A stretch of 64,000 nucleotides of DNA from Carposina sasakii (Eukaryota > Arthropoda > Insecta > Lepidoptera > Carposinidae): positions 13,412,495 through 13,476,494 of the forward strand of contig CP053150.1 of the NCBI GenBank assembly GCA_014607495.2, in the 5' to 3' direction. Shown here one piece after another: positions 9,031 to 19,066 of the stretch; within the stretch, counting starts at the first letter, position 1, and the number at the start of each line of letters is the position of its first letter. The notes below the pieces were generated by a model. It saw nothing but the letters and a program-made list of their open reading frames with translations. It had not been told where the DNA came from and searched no databases. A program made the translations under genes and the position numbers.

Positions 9031-9357
9031 TTACTTCACAAACGAACCTAGTAGAGCACTTAAAACTGAACCGAGAATAATAGGCAAAAATGCTCCACCT
9101 TTTTGAATAATAATATGTTTTCTGTATTTGTTTTTTCCCTTTGATATTAGTTTCCTTAGAATATTTTTATATTTACCAAGTTTCTGCTTTTTATTTTCTG
9201 GTAATGGAATCTTTCCTAATAAAACGTTATAAATACACTCACAGATGCAATTTATCTCCTTATCGTTGCAAGCTATTAATAATGCATTCCTAAATTTTGG
9301 TTTAAGTATGTGCAATGCTCTTAAAAATTCTACATGTGTCTTTACTTTGCCTTTCAT
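9031..9357 (-). CDS. Small basic protein with hydrophobic tail
   Basis: 108 residues. A leucine-rich start (VEFLRALHILKPKFRNALL) precedes a highly basic middle (KKQKLGKYKNILRKLISKGK). A C-terminal GGAFLPIILGSVLSALLG segment (from about 87) could insert in or disturb a membrane. Proteins with this layout recur at this position in animal Polintons. The start resembles small proteins there annotated as core or pX-like, but homology to adenovirus pX is not demonstrable by eye. It lies 4 bp after the ATPase stop and 9 bp before the next start, so it is almost certainly part of the same transcription unit. Confidence 0.65.
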   Translation of the reverse strand: MKGKVKTHVEFLRALHILKPKFRNALLIACNDKEINCICECIYNVLLGKIPLPENKKQKLGKYKNILRKLISKGKNKYRKHIIIQKGGAFLPIILGSVLSALLGSFVK

Positions 9358-9361
9358 TGTC

Positions 9362-10012
9362 CTATAATAACCGTTTTTGATTGTATGATGTTGTATTTAT
9401 ACCTTTTTTAGGGATGTAACATATCGTATACTCATCTGGAAAAATAAGAGTTTTAAAACGATGCACATCATCTGTATTTTGTTTTAAATCAATCATTAAA
9501 TACCCATGAGATTTATTTGTAGCATCCCTATATGCCTCTTCAACGAACTTTGGATTTTCAGGTACAAGTTGACGAGCAAGATAACGTATTTGTGTTTTAT
9601 CGCGTGGATTTTTAAAGTAAACAATGTAGCTGGAGTTCAATGATATGTCACGTTGCCCCTTTCCTTGATGAAATATGTTTTGGGTAATGTAAAATACACT
9701 AAGATTACGGTGATGGCTTCCTTTTGTAAATATATCTACTATGCGCCCATCGGACTCTCTCATGAGATCGTCAATAATAATAAGTTGTGGATATTTCCCA
9801 TCAAACATATTCAAGTTAGGTATTCCTTGATGGTAAGTTACATTATTCAAATTATATAGTGGTTGCATTTCATCATAACACCATATAACGTCACTAAATT
9901 CTTGATTGCAAATTTTTTTCATATTCTTAATAAAGTTACAAACAAAGTTGGACTTTCCACAACCACTGGGACCACCAACTATAGTTGTAAATGGGTGCTC
10001 AAAATGAATCAT
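9362..10012 (-). CDS. ATP: DNA-packaging ATPase (FtsK/A32-type)
   Basis: 216 residues. The Walker A GPSGCGKS sits at 14-21 and the Walker B LIIIDDLM at 77-84; a polar motif YITQNIF follows at about 108-114. This is the genome-packaging ATPase shared by Polintons, virophages and other jelly-roll capsid viruses; it would pump the element DNA into preformed capsids. It is the first gene of the seven-gene cluster and follows a 289-bp gap from polB that may hold its promoter. Length is typical for the family. No breaks. Confidence 0.92.
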   Translation of the reverse strand: MIHFEHPFTTIVGGPSGCGKSNFVCNFIKNMKKICNQEFSDVIWCYDEMQPLYNLNNVTYHQGIPNLNMFDGKYPQLIIIDDLMRESDGRIVDIFTKGSHHRNLSVFYITQNIFHQGKGQRDISLNSSYIVYFKNPRDKTQIRYLARQLVPENPKFVEEAYRDATNKSHGYLMIDLKQNTDDVHRFKTLIFPDEYTICYIPKKGINTTSYNQKRLL

Positions 10013-10301
10013 ACTTTTAGTTTACAAAGAACGTCTTTACTGTGTAACCATTTATAATGATATGTTCAATAGTTAGCAACGCATATAATTATATTTAACT
10101 TATTATAAATTAGATTACATTAATATAGTTACTTATTACTATTCATACAAACATATAGATACAGTTTAAATATAAAACATCATTCTCATTACAACAGATT
10201 ATTATCATTACTAACAACATACACTTACTTAACTTAAATTACAAAACTTTTTTTTTTTTCTAACAAGAAGTATGAGTATTCAAATGAGTATTAACTTATC
10301 A
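10013..10301 (-). promoter_or_regulatory. Gap between polB and ATPase; possible cluster promoter
   Basis: The 289-bp gap is almost entirely A/T. On the minus strand there are TATA-like stretches (TATAATTATATG near 10085 and ATTATAAATGG near 10055) 40-75 bp upstream of the ATPase ATG, and a T-run near 10248-10260 that could belong to polB 3' processing. No open frame. Most likely the polB 3' end plus the promoter of the late/structural gene cluster; the role is inferred from position. Confidence 0.4.
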
Positions 10302-13300
10302 CTAATTATCCCTTAATTTATAATGACCCCAAGCCAGAGTATCTGTAGAATTCGGTATAATATACCTTTTACTGTCGTTGTATGATAAACATATTTTATT
10401 TATTTTTTGCGTAAATATAATATGTTTTACACTCTTAAATCTGTACATTTCTGCAAGTTGAACGTCTTTATTAAATAAACAGGATTTATACTTATCCATG
10501 TTTAAGTTTTTTTGAACACTTTTGTTGACACCTTTAGCTTTAGTGATGGTTCTATCTTCTACTCTCATTGCATACATTTTTGATCGTAATCCAACAAACT
10601 CAGTAAAGATTTTTCCATTATTTTCATCTTTAAAAAATCCTAATTTCTTCTTATTTATTTGTGGGAACTCAAAAGCATTGTTATGAGGATAGTCTGATGT
10701 GTCAAAATAGCCAGTCAGATCTGGTTTTATTTGTTTATAAAAATCTTCACAATAAATTTGATACACTAAGCTATCTGTATCTGTGTATAATAGTTTAAGA
10801 TCAGAAAATTTTCGTTTCATATAATTGTAATGAAAATCATACATCAAAGTTTTTGATATGTCTAATATGCTAAATCCTAAATATATTGGTTTATTAAAAT
10901 ACAACTTTGTTTTGCGTAGCTGCACAGCAACTAAATTTTCTGAGAAAATTGCAAGACTATGAAATTCTGGACGAGCAATTAGACTTTGAGCACCCTGAAT
11001 TTTACCATGATTTTCCCAATGCATTAACAATTTTACATTAACACGCTTCTCTATATTTTCCATAGTCTTACCAAATATTGAGTTGTTCATCAATTTGTAA
11101 AAATCTTTCTCAAAATCTGATGTAGCAACTGTACGAAGTTGAGTATTTAACTCAATATATGTTTTCAACCATGGAGCCTGCTTAAATTTTAGTACTCGAT
11201 GAACTTTTGTCACCTGCATACCTAGTTGTTTACATTGTAAAAGATTCCTATAGTGAATAATATAATTTTTCTTCTCATTTAAATTGAGTATTAATCTGAA
11301 ATCTTTTGTGCCTCCAATACAGATATTCTCTGGACATAGTGGAAAGTCAGAATGAGAATCGTGTAAAGAGTCAGGGTACTCTAAGTCTACTTCTAAAATA
11401 TACCCGATATCTGAATCAATTGGCACGTCATAATTTGTATTAAGCTCACTCCATTCAAAATTAGATAATGGTAAATATTGCGACATTGCCCACCCATATA
11501 AATTGTTAGCATCAAGGTAAGTTAAATATGAATTTGGTTCCTCCCTAGAATACTCACTCATGTATGGATTATTTGCTTTAGCGTAGCGATTACTACATTG
11601 CGATATACCACCCCTAATACCTGATTTTATGAATGCAACTTTATCGAAATCTGTAAGTAATTCTATATTAATCTTAGTATACTTTAACATTCCATCCCAA
11701 CTTAATCCTGGCGCTGTATAATAATGAGCTGGATCTAAATCATAGGTTTTTATACAAACGTTTCTAAAATTTTCAAATATATCGCTTAACAGCATTACAT
11801 CTACTTTTAAATATAGGTCGGAGTAATCACTCATAGTTTTACACTGGAAATGAGACCACACTTTTTGTGCATAACTATAATCATTCTCAGAAATACTATC
11901 TCCAGTAAGAGTACTGTAAAAGTTATCAATAGTTGGTAATGATGTTAATTTTAATGAATCAAACGATGTCATATACTCATAGGGATAAACACCTTTTCTC
12001 TTTAAAAGGTTAAAATCGTTTTCACATGGATATTGTTTTCTAAGTTCATGAAATTGTGAGTTATCTAAATTCTTAACTAAGGAATCTAAACTACTAGACA
12101 AAAATTTAAAAGAATCAATAAATCTTACACTAATATTTTTACCATTCACTTTCAGAACTTTTGAGAAAGATATATACTTCTCTTTATTTTGCGGGATTAT
12201 TTGAACTTCACCATCAACAAAATTTAGAGCGTGTACTATAAAATGTGCATCATAATTACTTAAATTGTGTAGAATTACAGGTATAAACGAATTTTTTCTA
12301 TATTTATTACTACATTGCTCATGAGATACACCAACGAAAAAGCCTGTCAACCAATCATGATCAACATATTTTTCTGAAACTATAGTCCTTTCACAAATAT
12401 AACAAATGGATGATTTTTCAACATTTATTTTATCTCGTTCCGTAAGTGGAATCGGACATTTTTGGTAACTAGTTTTGCTACAAATGATCCTGATGTCTTC
12501 ATACAATTTGTTCATAAAAACGAGAGCACAATTTTCACCTGTATAGGTAACATATTTTGATAATCTGTCGTCGTATGAACATTTAATATAATAACCAAAA
12601 CTGTATACGCTATGTACTTGAACGTTATCAGTCGATGATTTCTCTGGATCATTAGAACATGATTTTATTGGTTTTAAAAATGACTCAAAATCTGCATAAA
12701 CCACGAATGGAACTCTCAGTTTACGATCAAAATTTTCAAAATTTAATTTATCATTTGGTACATTCTCACCCCACCAATTTTTTCTGTTTATATTAGTATT
12801 GGGAAGATCTGTACGAACATGAGTACAGTCATTCATTTTATGATTAGAAAGTCGTTCCTCGGAGCTAAAATGAATGAGACAACCATCACATATATAAATA
12901 GCACTATTATGTGATGTAATTTGTTTGGATACTAAACGAGATAAATTTTTTATGTAACAATAGTGACCATTATTATCATTCGATATGTATAACAAATTTA
13001 CATGATTTGGTTTGTATGATTTAGTAAAATATAATGGACCAATTACTGTATGAGCTTTTGTAGTTGCATTGTATTCTAACCCGAAGACATTAATACTAAT
13101 ATTATTTAAAGACTCAACTTTGTGTACATCTTTTAACTTTACCGGAAATGCAATACCATTAAAGTTAAGTTTATGTTGAAATTTTGCGTATGAACTAACT
13201 CGATCAGTATGTACAGTTACAGGATACAATGCTGATAGTAAAGCCCATTTTAAACAGTATACATCTGAATTTTTTACATTAATTATAGCTTTTTTCGCAC

Positions 13301-14252
13301 TTATATCACGAGGTAAAACTATGAAAGATGATCCTCGAAGAGGTTTGAATTTATTAATATTCATATCTAAGCTAATAACATTCTTAATACTCCAACCACT
13401 ATCTTTTGCTTCAAATTCAGTGATTCTATTTGAAATTGTTTTTTGCAAAGAGTCAAGAAATATATCAAAATCATCGGATCCACTCAAAATAAAGTTAGTG
13501 GTTTGAAAATCAAAAACGTTTGTTAAATTTTTTGTCTCCTGAACAAAATGAGCATGTAAAATAAAGTTAACTTTGAATGTCGTTAAATTAGCAACGCTTT
13601 CGTTAATTAGGTGAATTAATGTATTTCTGACTAATTCAAAAAAAATCTCAAACGTCATGAGACTATCGCAATTAGCTGGAGGAGTTATTTTAAATGTATA
13701 AACTCTCTTACCAAAGGCAGTTTCAATTAATTTTACATTAGGAAAATCTATATGCAAATGGAAGGCGTTATTTTTATGTACATTACTCCTTAAATGGTTG
13801 GTTAAATACCTTTTCTTAACAGAAATATTACATATCGTACATTCTGTCATTTCATTATCCTTAATGTTGACACTGGAGGGTTCTGAAGTAGAGGGACCAC
13901 TAAGCCGTCGTCTTTTTGTTGTAGCACCCTGGAGGCTGTCGTCAGCGGTGTGTTTTAAACCTCTGCCGATCTGAACCCGAACCCCATCACTGTTAAAAAA
14001 AAGAAAATGTTTTACACCTGTATAAACTGGTATTATATTAGTACTTAGACATTGAATTATAAAAAATACTTACGTTTTCTCAAAATCTTCAACGAGTTCA
14101 TATAAGAATTTGTCAAAGTATGGGTCAAATACCTCAACAAACTCTGCTTGTTGACATTTATCAACAAGCTCTTCATTATGCGAACAATCCATGGAACAAA
14201 CATCTGTTTCACTTGGCGCAAAAAATACACTAACGCACTTGTTTTCCGACAT
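10302..14252 (-). CDS. POLB: Protein-primed-type DNA polymerase B, two exons
   Basis: Exon 1 is 14074-14252 and exon 2 is 10302-13989, joined across an 84-bp intron (donor AAAAC|GTAAGT, acceptor TTTAACAG) that keeps one frame through to the large polymerase; about 1,288 residues. In spliced numbering: a C2H2-like finger near 110-131, another near 426-447, exonuclease motifs DFES (about 493), NYDAHF (about 638) and YLKVDVMLLSD (786-796), polymerase motifs DANNLYG (886), NNSIFGK (1028) and YTDTDS (1128). A Cys/His cluster with DHDWLTG (about 588-625) resembles the endonuclease VII-like insert of relatives. It replicates the element. Starting at the internal ATG at 13850 would drop 106 residues. 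The ATG at 14252 is the first in exon 1. Confidence 0.9.
13990..14073 (-). other. polB intron (84 bp)
   Basis: Minus-strand intron with GTAAGT donor at 14073 and a long T-rich tract ending TTTTTTAACAG at 13990. The exon on each side is open only up to the splice sites, and joining them keeps phase. In-frame stops occur within the intron, so splicing is needed for the longer product. Confidence 0.8.
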
Positions 14253-14272
14253 TTTGTTAAGTAATAACACTG

Positions 14273-14297
14273 TAAGTACTACGTGCTCTCCGATCCT
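14273..14297 (+). promoter_or_regulatory. 25-bp shared element, copy 2 (polB leader, antisense)
   Basis: TAAGTACTACGTGCTCTCCG plus ATCCT, differing at two of 25 positions from 3207-3231. It ends 20 bp upstream of the polB ATG and is antisense to polB. Unlike copies 1 and 3 it lies outside the TIR, so its similarity is not explained by TIR homogenisation. Confidence 0.55.
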
Positions 14298-14333
14298 GTT
14301 GTACTGACTGACTTAATTTGACGACTTCGTATA

Positions 14334-14341
14334 CTATATAT
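14334..14341 (-). promoter_or_regulatory. Candidate polB TATA box
   Basis: Minus-strand AATATATAG about 85 bp upstream of the polB ATG, leaving space for a start site near 14305. Just outside the right TIR boundary (14393). Motif and position only. Confidence 0.35.
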
Positions 14342-14451
14342 TAGAACCAATTTCGTTAACGACTATGACTAACTCTTCATTAGTATTAATACATCATTAG
14401 CAACACACTTATTCTTGACTTATACTTGATGATGTGTTCATGTAGACTGAT

Positions 14452-15064
14452 TCATTTTGGATGTGGAAATGTAAATTTTTTTGAATCCGGACTCTTCGAT
14501 AGCTCCTTCGTTATATTATAAATGAGACCCCGAGTTCGTCGATGGTGTTCATCATTTCCGCTTGCATAATACTTTATGCGTACATCAGCATGTTTCCAGT
14601 GTTCGCTGGGATCGATGTCCTCCAATTTTTTCAGTTCATATACTTCTATTTTAATAAAATGCGTTGCTGCTGTCTTATCGTCCTTATTTGACGATATATA
14701 AGACATACCTCCGTCTTTGGTTGCTCGCCCTACGGTGGACGAATTTAGTTTAGACTTCTTCTTTTTTGGTTCTTCAAAAAATTCGTCGAGAGACTGGTTG
14801 CACGGTCTTTTCATTGAGTATGGTGGAGTAAGTTCGTTTTCGTCGTCAGAGTAATTGAAATAATACTGTTTGTAGGTATTTTCTTCGGTTATATCTACAT
14901 CTTTCTTCATACAACAGGCAAGCTATAACAATAAAAAATAAATATATTTTAACTGTTATGAATAGACAGAAATAAAGATTTAGTTACATTTAATCGGAGC
15001 ACATACATAGTTGTATCTCATAAAAAAGTACAAAGTTAGGAATAAAATAAATACTTACATCCAT
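14452..15064 (-). CDS. Right TIR gene, spliced, unknown protein (158 aa)
   Basis: Identical mirror copy of the gene at 3253-3865: exon 1 is 15059-15064 (two codons), intron 14923-15058, exon 2 14452-14922. Same lysine cluster and no recognised domain. Its context differs. It points toward polB on the same strand, and between its stop and the polB TATA I see no minus-strand AATAAA, whereas the left copy runs into a clear signal just outside the TIR. Its transcript may therefore read into polB. Confidence 0.68.
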
Positions 15065-15165
15065 TTTCGTGGGGTAAAAACAGCGAGGACCGAAGAGCAC
15101 GTAGTACTTATTATGTCTTGAGAAGACCAAACACTTATAACTATAGAAACTGTCAAATGTATGCA

Positions 15166-15172
15166 TTTTATA
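15166..15172 (-). promoter_or_regulatory. TATA box of right TIR gene
   Basis: TATAAAA on the minus strand, mirror of 3145-3151, 102 bp upstream of the inferred ATG at 15064. Confidence 0.5.
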
Positions 15173-15543
15173 CCAATTTTGCTTATTACAAAATAAATAA
15201 TGGTAGGTATCTTAATGACCTAAGTAGAAATATTGGTTCAAGAATGTTGTCCTACTGACAAAAGTAATAAAAATACAATTAAAAACAAGATGGTTTTCGT
15301 AAATGGGTAGATAGGAATGCTGTGAGTACATTGGTCAATATTATAAACTAGCTGTTGCTATCGACTTCATTCGTATGGGCTACAGAAAATATACTTGTGT
15401 CATTCCTTCATTGCATATTCTACGTAGCTTTATAAAATGAAGATGAAGATTCCTATACAGCCATCGACTTCATCAACCTGCGCTACAAGAAGCAATATAC
15501 ATATAAGTATGCTATTCCGTACTCCAATATTATGTTCTCTATC

Positions 15544-15738
15544 CTAACAAAATTCCATCGTGATTCGTACAGCGTTTTTCTGATATAGTAATGCTACAAA
15601 GGGATATAAAGAGTCACTTGCATTAACAAAATATAGAGAAGCAATCATTGATGATGTCACAAAGGTATGCTGTCGTATGGTCATTAGTGAGTAAACGTCA
15701 GAGGTATCACGCGCTGACCATGTGATATAGTCGGCCAT
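15544..15738 (-). CDS. Small hypothetical frame in right TIR (64 codons)
   Basis: Mirror of 2579-2773 and identical in sequence; the same doubts apply. It shows no motif, membrane segment or splice link. Confidence 0.2.
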   Translation of the reverse strand: MADYITWSARDTSDVYSLMTIRQHTFVTSSMIASLYFVNASDSLYPFVALLYQKNAVRITMEFC

Positions 15739-15829
15739 CTTAGACGCCTAATGTACGGGGCGTTGCATTCTTTAATCAGATTTGTCATTAGTACTCCATG
15801 CTCTGCTATTGGTCCATTTATATTGATAA

Positions 15830-15935
15830 TTAGTTAATGGGGGGCGTGTCTTTTAGTTAATGAGACGTCATTAGCTAATGGAGGCGTGTCTTAGTTAATG
15901 AGGGGCGTTACCCACACATACCTCATTAGTTAATG
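15830..15935. repeat. Subterminal CATTAACTAA array, right
   Basis: Mirror of 2382-2487, read here as TTAGTTAATG, with the same five boxes and two GGCGTGTC spacers. Confidence 0.7.
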
Positions 15936-16053
15936 ACATCTCATATGTGAATGAGCCATATGTGATGACCTTTTTGCAAAGTTAGCAAATTTCAAGTTTA
16001 TGACGTAGGAGACCATGACGTCAGTGGTCCAGCTCCCGCTATTCCTTACTACT

Positions 16054-16059
16054 CTTTCC
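16054..16059. repeat. Target site duplication, right copy (CTTTCC)
   Basis: Second copy of the 6-bp duplication at 2258-2263; it marks the right integration junction. Confidence 0.93.
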
Positions 16060-17246
16060 CTAGCTGGAATCAGCACAGTAAATTCGCTGAAAGCCCGCGT
16101 TTCGTTAGTTGGTCTTAAATGAAGTGCAAGTAGATGTGATAGTCAATATAGTCCTGCGACTACTAATGTAGACTACTTTACGAAGCGTAGTTACATGTAA
16201 CAAGCGTCGTTGTAGATTCGAGGGTTGATTCCGGCAGTCACACTAATCTTAGTCAGGTATATGTCTCTCCGTTCTTAACATAAATGGCTAAGAGAGAAAA
16301 GGACAGGTAGGACTAAATTTACGTTTAGGTTTAAGTAGAAATATTTTTATAAATAGAAATGTATATGTTCATAATATATTCGTTCAACCATAAATGAGGA
16401 GTAGATTTTATAAATATATAGTTTAATGCTAAAAACTACTGAAATATTAAATTACAAAGCTGCTTTCCGCTAAAGTTAAATGATAAATTGAAAAAATGTA
16501 AAAAAAAACATTTCAGGTCAATTACAAATATGGAACGGCTTTGTTATTAAAATTATGATGTCTGAGATACCAAAATATTAGTACTTACCTACAATATAGT
16601 TTCATAGATAACAGAATCGTGGCGTTTTGGAGGGGTGTATTTGTAATTTTTTTTTGTAAACAAATTTTATCTGAAGCTTACTAAAATATATTTTGGATTC
16701 AGTTTTGTTTTTGTATTTTTTAAAATAACCTAATATATTTGTTACATTGCGGTAAATAAATGAGACCTTGAGTTACCAAGCCATTTCCAGCAATTAGGAA
16801 AAGGCGGGCACACATTCAATGAAGTAAGACAATGGATGTGCTGACCATGCACTAGCACATCGAGCGGTGTGAACCAACCGGCGGCCAGGGCAACGCCAGT
16901 CTCATCGTGACCTTTCACATAACACATAATATTCATGTAATTATTAGATTTAATTAAAATAAATCTTTTTAAAAAGGCATTATTCATTGACAAACATATA
17001 AGTCTTGCTAAAACAGTTTAAGCTGTTATCAGCGTCTTAACAAACGTTCTTAAACCACCTCATCTTAGTACTTCGTTAATGGTTGGCCTCCACTACAGTC
17101 TGACTTGCTTATTGTGGCCGCTATCCCGAGAAGCAAGCTTTTCAAAGGTTACCATTGTTTTAAATTCTATTATTAGCTCACTGCGCATAATTTCGTTTGA
17201 GGAAAGTTTAGACTTTTTCCACTTCCCAAATTGGCTTAAGCTTACT
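16060..17246. other. Host flank right of the Polinton
   Basis: No clear gene. A GC-richer patch at about 16750-16925 reads open on the minus strand (83 codons, 16742-16993, including a HDETGVALAAGWFTPLDVL stretch) without donor or acceptor signals I trust. It may be a decayed repeat or exon remnant. The rest is AT-rich. Confidence 0.4.
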
Positions 17247-17340
17247 TGAAATTGGTCAGAAGTGGCACCATGTGGTTTTATCGGCCCTTAGTGCACTGCC
17301 TACCCCGCAAGGGATAAAGGCGTGATTATATGTATGTATG
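17247..17340 (+). repeat. LINE 3'-tail fragment ending in (ATGT)n
   Basis: GGTCAGAAGTGGCACCATGT through CCCCGCAAGGGATAAAGG to GTGATTATATGTATGTATG. Same family as 33004-33220 and 47009-47205, truncated at its 5' side as usual for target-primed insertion. Confidence 0.6.
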
Positions 17341-18137
17341 CTACTTCATATCTGGTCGTTCAGATGTCTCTCAGCTAAGATCGACAGAAAAACACTAAAA
17401 AAACTACGTTAAAAATGTTCCCATAATAAGTATAGAGAACTTATTAACAAAGTTAAGGCACCTACATGAGCTAAACACGAGTTTTTGAAGAACGAAACTG
17501 ACATAATCCACTGCTTTAAACCACCAGAAGAAATTTTCAAAGTTATACTCGTGCCTACCAATAAAATATGTACGTTCTTTATAAAATAGAGTTATTTAGT
17601 TCGTACTGTTCTTCCCCTGTCTGCCCTTGGCCCTTATGTATGTATAACACGGTAAGGGCCGGCACTATGTCGTTAGTTAGCACTTCACTCAGCTCTATTG
17701 TCGACGCCTCTCCAAAGCGTACGGAGCTAAAGTTACTGCGCTTTTAAATAGGGCTGTCAATTGTGCATTGTTTTGTTTTAATATATTTTTATACTTTGAA
17801 GATTTAATATACCTATGTATTTTTACATTAATTAAGTAATTAAGTCCTTTACCTACAATTACAGGTAAAAACTTCAATACTTAAAACTTGTTAGCTATAG
17901 GCAAGAGGAATATCCACGTGTAATCCAAATAAGTATTTTTTAAAAAAACGTTAAATTTTCTCAATGAATCATGCATGATATTAATTGTTTTTGTCATCTG
18001 AGTTAACCCCATCGAAAATCTATGAGTAGTCACCCCACAAACTGCCGTCGATACAAGTTTGTGGACAACTCACCAACATGTCAAATTATAGATAGACATT
18101 TTAAGGTAGCTAGTGAGCAAATGCAGCTGATAGCAGT
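17341..18137. other. Non-coding interval, nothing recognised
   Basis: AT-rich sequence with stops in all frames. I see no repeat shared with the rest of the window, apart from short A/T tracts. Confidence 0.5.
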
Positions 18138-18368
18138 ATCATCATCATCAGCCTATTGCAGTCCACTGCTGGACGTAGGCCTCCCCCAGAAGACTGCCCT
18201 GGGGGGCATTTGCCCATAGTCACCACACTCGGCAGGCGGGTTGGTGACCGCAGTTTGTATTTTGAACTATGTTGTCAACGCGGGAGGCGCTGCTGCCTAC
18301 CTCTCGGAAACCCTTAATCGCCTCGTACGATACCCATGGGCAGACATGGGGTACTCTGCCGGCACCGC
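18138..18368 (-). repeat. GC-rich LINE/SINE-type repeat with (ATG)n tail, copy 1
   Basis: On the minus strand it runs from GTGCCGGCAGAGTACC through GGTATCGTACGAGGCGATTA, GGCAGCAGCGCCTCCCG and the GTCCAGCAGTGGACTGC block to TGATGATGATGAT. A second copy lies on the plus strand at 35768-36016. The end matches the C-terminal coding end of the LINE tails at 20461 and 43832, so it is probably mobilised by the same machinery. Confidence 0.65.
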
Positions 18369-18814
18369 GCGGCCAATTTGATAGCAGAATAGGAAAATAA
18401 AATTTCGAATTTCATACAAAGCTGTATTGTTTCTATAGAAAGCTTAAGGCTAAGCTTTACCGTCCAGAGCTTTATCTGTTGAGCTTGCCGGAGATTTGAA
18501 CTTTTTTCTTTGTTGCTGTACAATACATCTACAGTAGGTTTTTATGTATATTCATATAGTTTTATCTGTACTGTTTTTAAAATAATCCGTAAAATAGGAG
18601 AAGCTTTATGACAATGTTAAAACAATTATAGTAGTTACTGTTGAAAATAAAAACGTGTTCGCTTTCGCGTAAAAAACAGTAGGTAAACTTAAAATTAACA
18701 AACTTTAAACAGGAAACTTTCAACGAATGGATAAAACATGTTGTGAAGTATAAACATAATTATTTACCGTTCAAAATTACTTTCTAGCATTTACCAACCT
18801 AACCTATATACCTC
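18369..18814. other. Non-coding interval
   Basis: A/T-rich; no repeat or exon recognised. Confidence 0.45.
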
Positions 18815-19066
18815 TACAGGGTGTAACAAAAAGGGTATGTTAAGCGAAAAGCTATGTAAATAGCCCACTATAGAGAACTTTGAGACTCGAAATCACATTT
18901 TTATTTTTTAAGATTGTATGAAAATTCCTGAGATATTTAAAAATTCTCCATACTATCGGGAAAAATAAACATGTGATTTCGGGTCTCAAATTTTGTGGAT
19001 AGGTTCTTTACAGTGGGCTATTTACGTAGCTTATCGCTTAACATACCCTCTTTGTTACACCCTGTA
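18815..19066. mobile_element. Foldback MITE, mariner-type, copy 1
   Basis: A 252-bp palindrome-like element bounded by TA: left TACAGGGTGTAACAAAAAGG, right the complement. Arms of over 100 bp (GTATGTTAAGCGAAAAGCTA, TAGCCCACT, TTTGAGACTCGAAATCACAT) meet near the centre. Further full copies are at 26180-26443 and 44990-45253. No coding capacity, so mobilised in trans; TA ends fit Tc1/mariner transposases (inference). Confidence 0.8.

Larger units (their letters stand above)
2264..16053. mobile_element. Complete Polinton/Maverick element, 13,790 bp
   Basis: Bounded by 1,661-bp TIRs beginning AGTAGTAAGG and ending in the complement, flanked by a 6-bp duplication. It carries the full diagnostic set: protein-primed-type PolB, RVE-family integrase with chromodomain, packaging ATPase, adenain-like protease, major and minor jelly-roll capsid proteins and a pVI-like protein. 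All these frames are open. Known of the group: Polintons are self-synthesising transposons that are also regarded as endogenous adenovirus-like viruses (adintovirus relatives). The near-perfect TIRs and the absence of stops in core genes argue for recent insertion. Whether it still forms particles cannot be told from sequence. Confidence 0.97.
14393..16053 (-). repeat. Right terminal inverted repeat (1,661 bp)
   Basis: Mirror of 2264-3924, with all landmarks at mirrored positions: CATTAACTAA array 15830-15935, short frame 15544-15738, direct-repeat pair 15357-15487, TATA 15166-15172, shared 25-bp element 15086-15110, and the unknown gene. Confidence 0.95.

Noticed and set aside
13321..13506. 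61-codon plus frame
   Set aside because: Antisense shadow of polB.
16742..16993. Host exon on the minus strand
   Set aside because: GC-richer and open, but no convincing donor or acceptor and no recognised family; left as part of the flank description.
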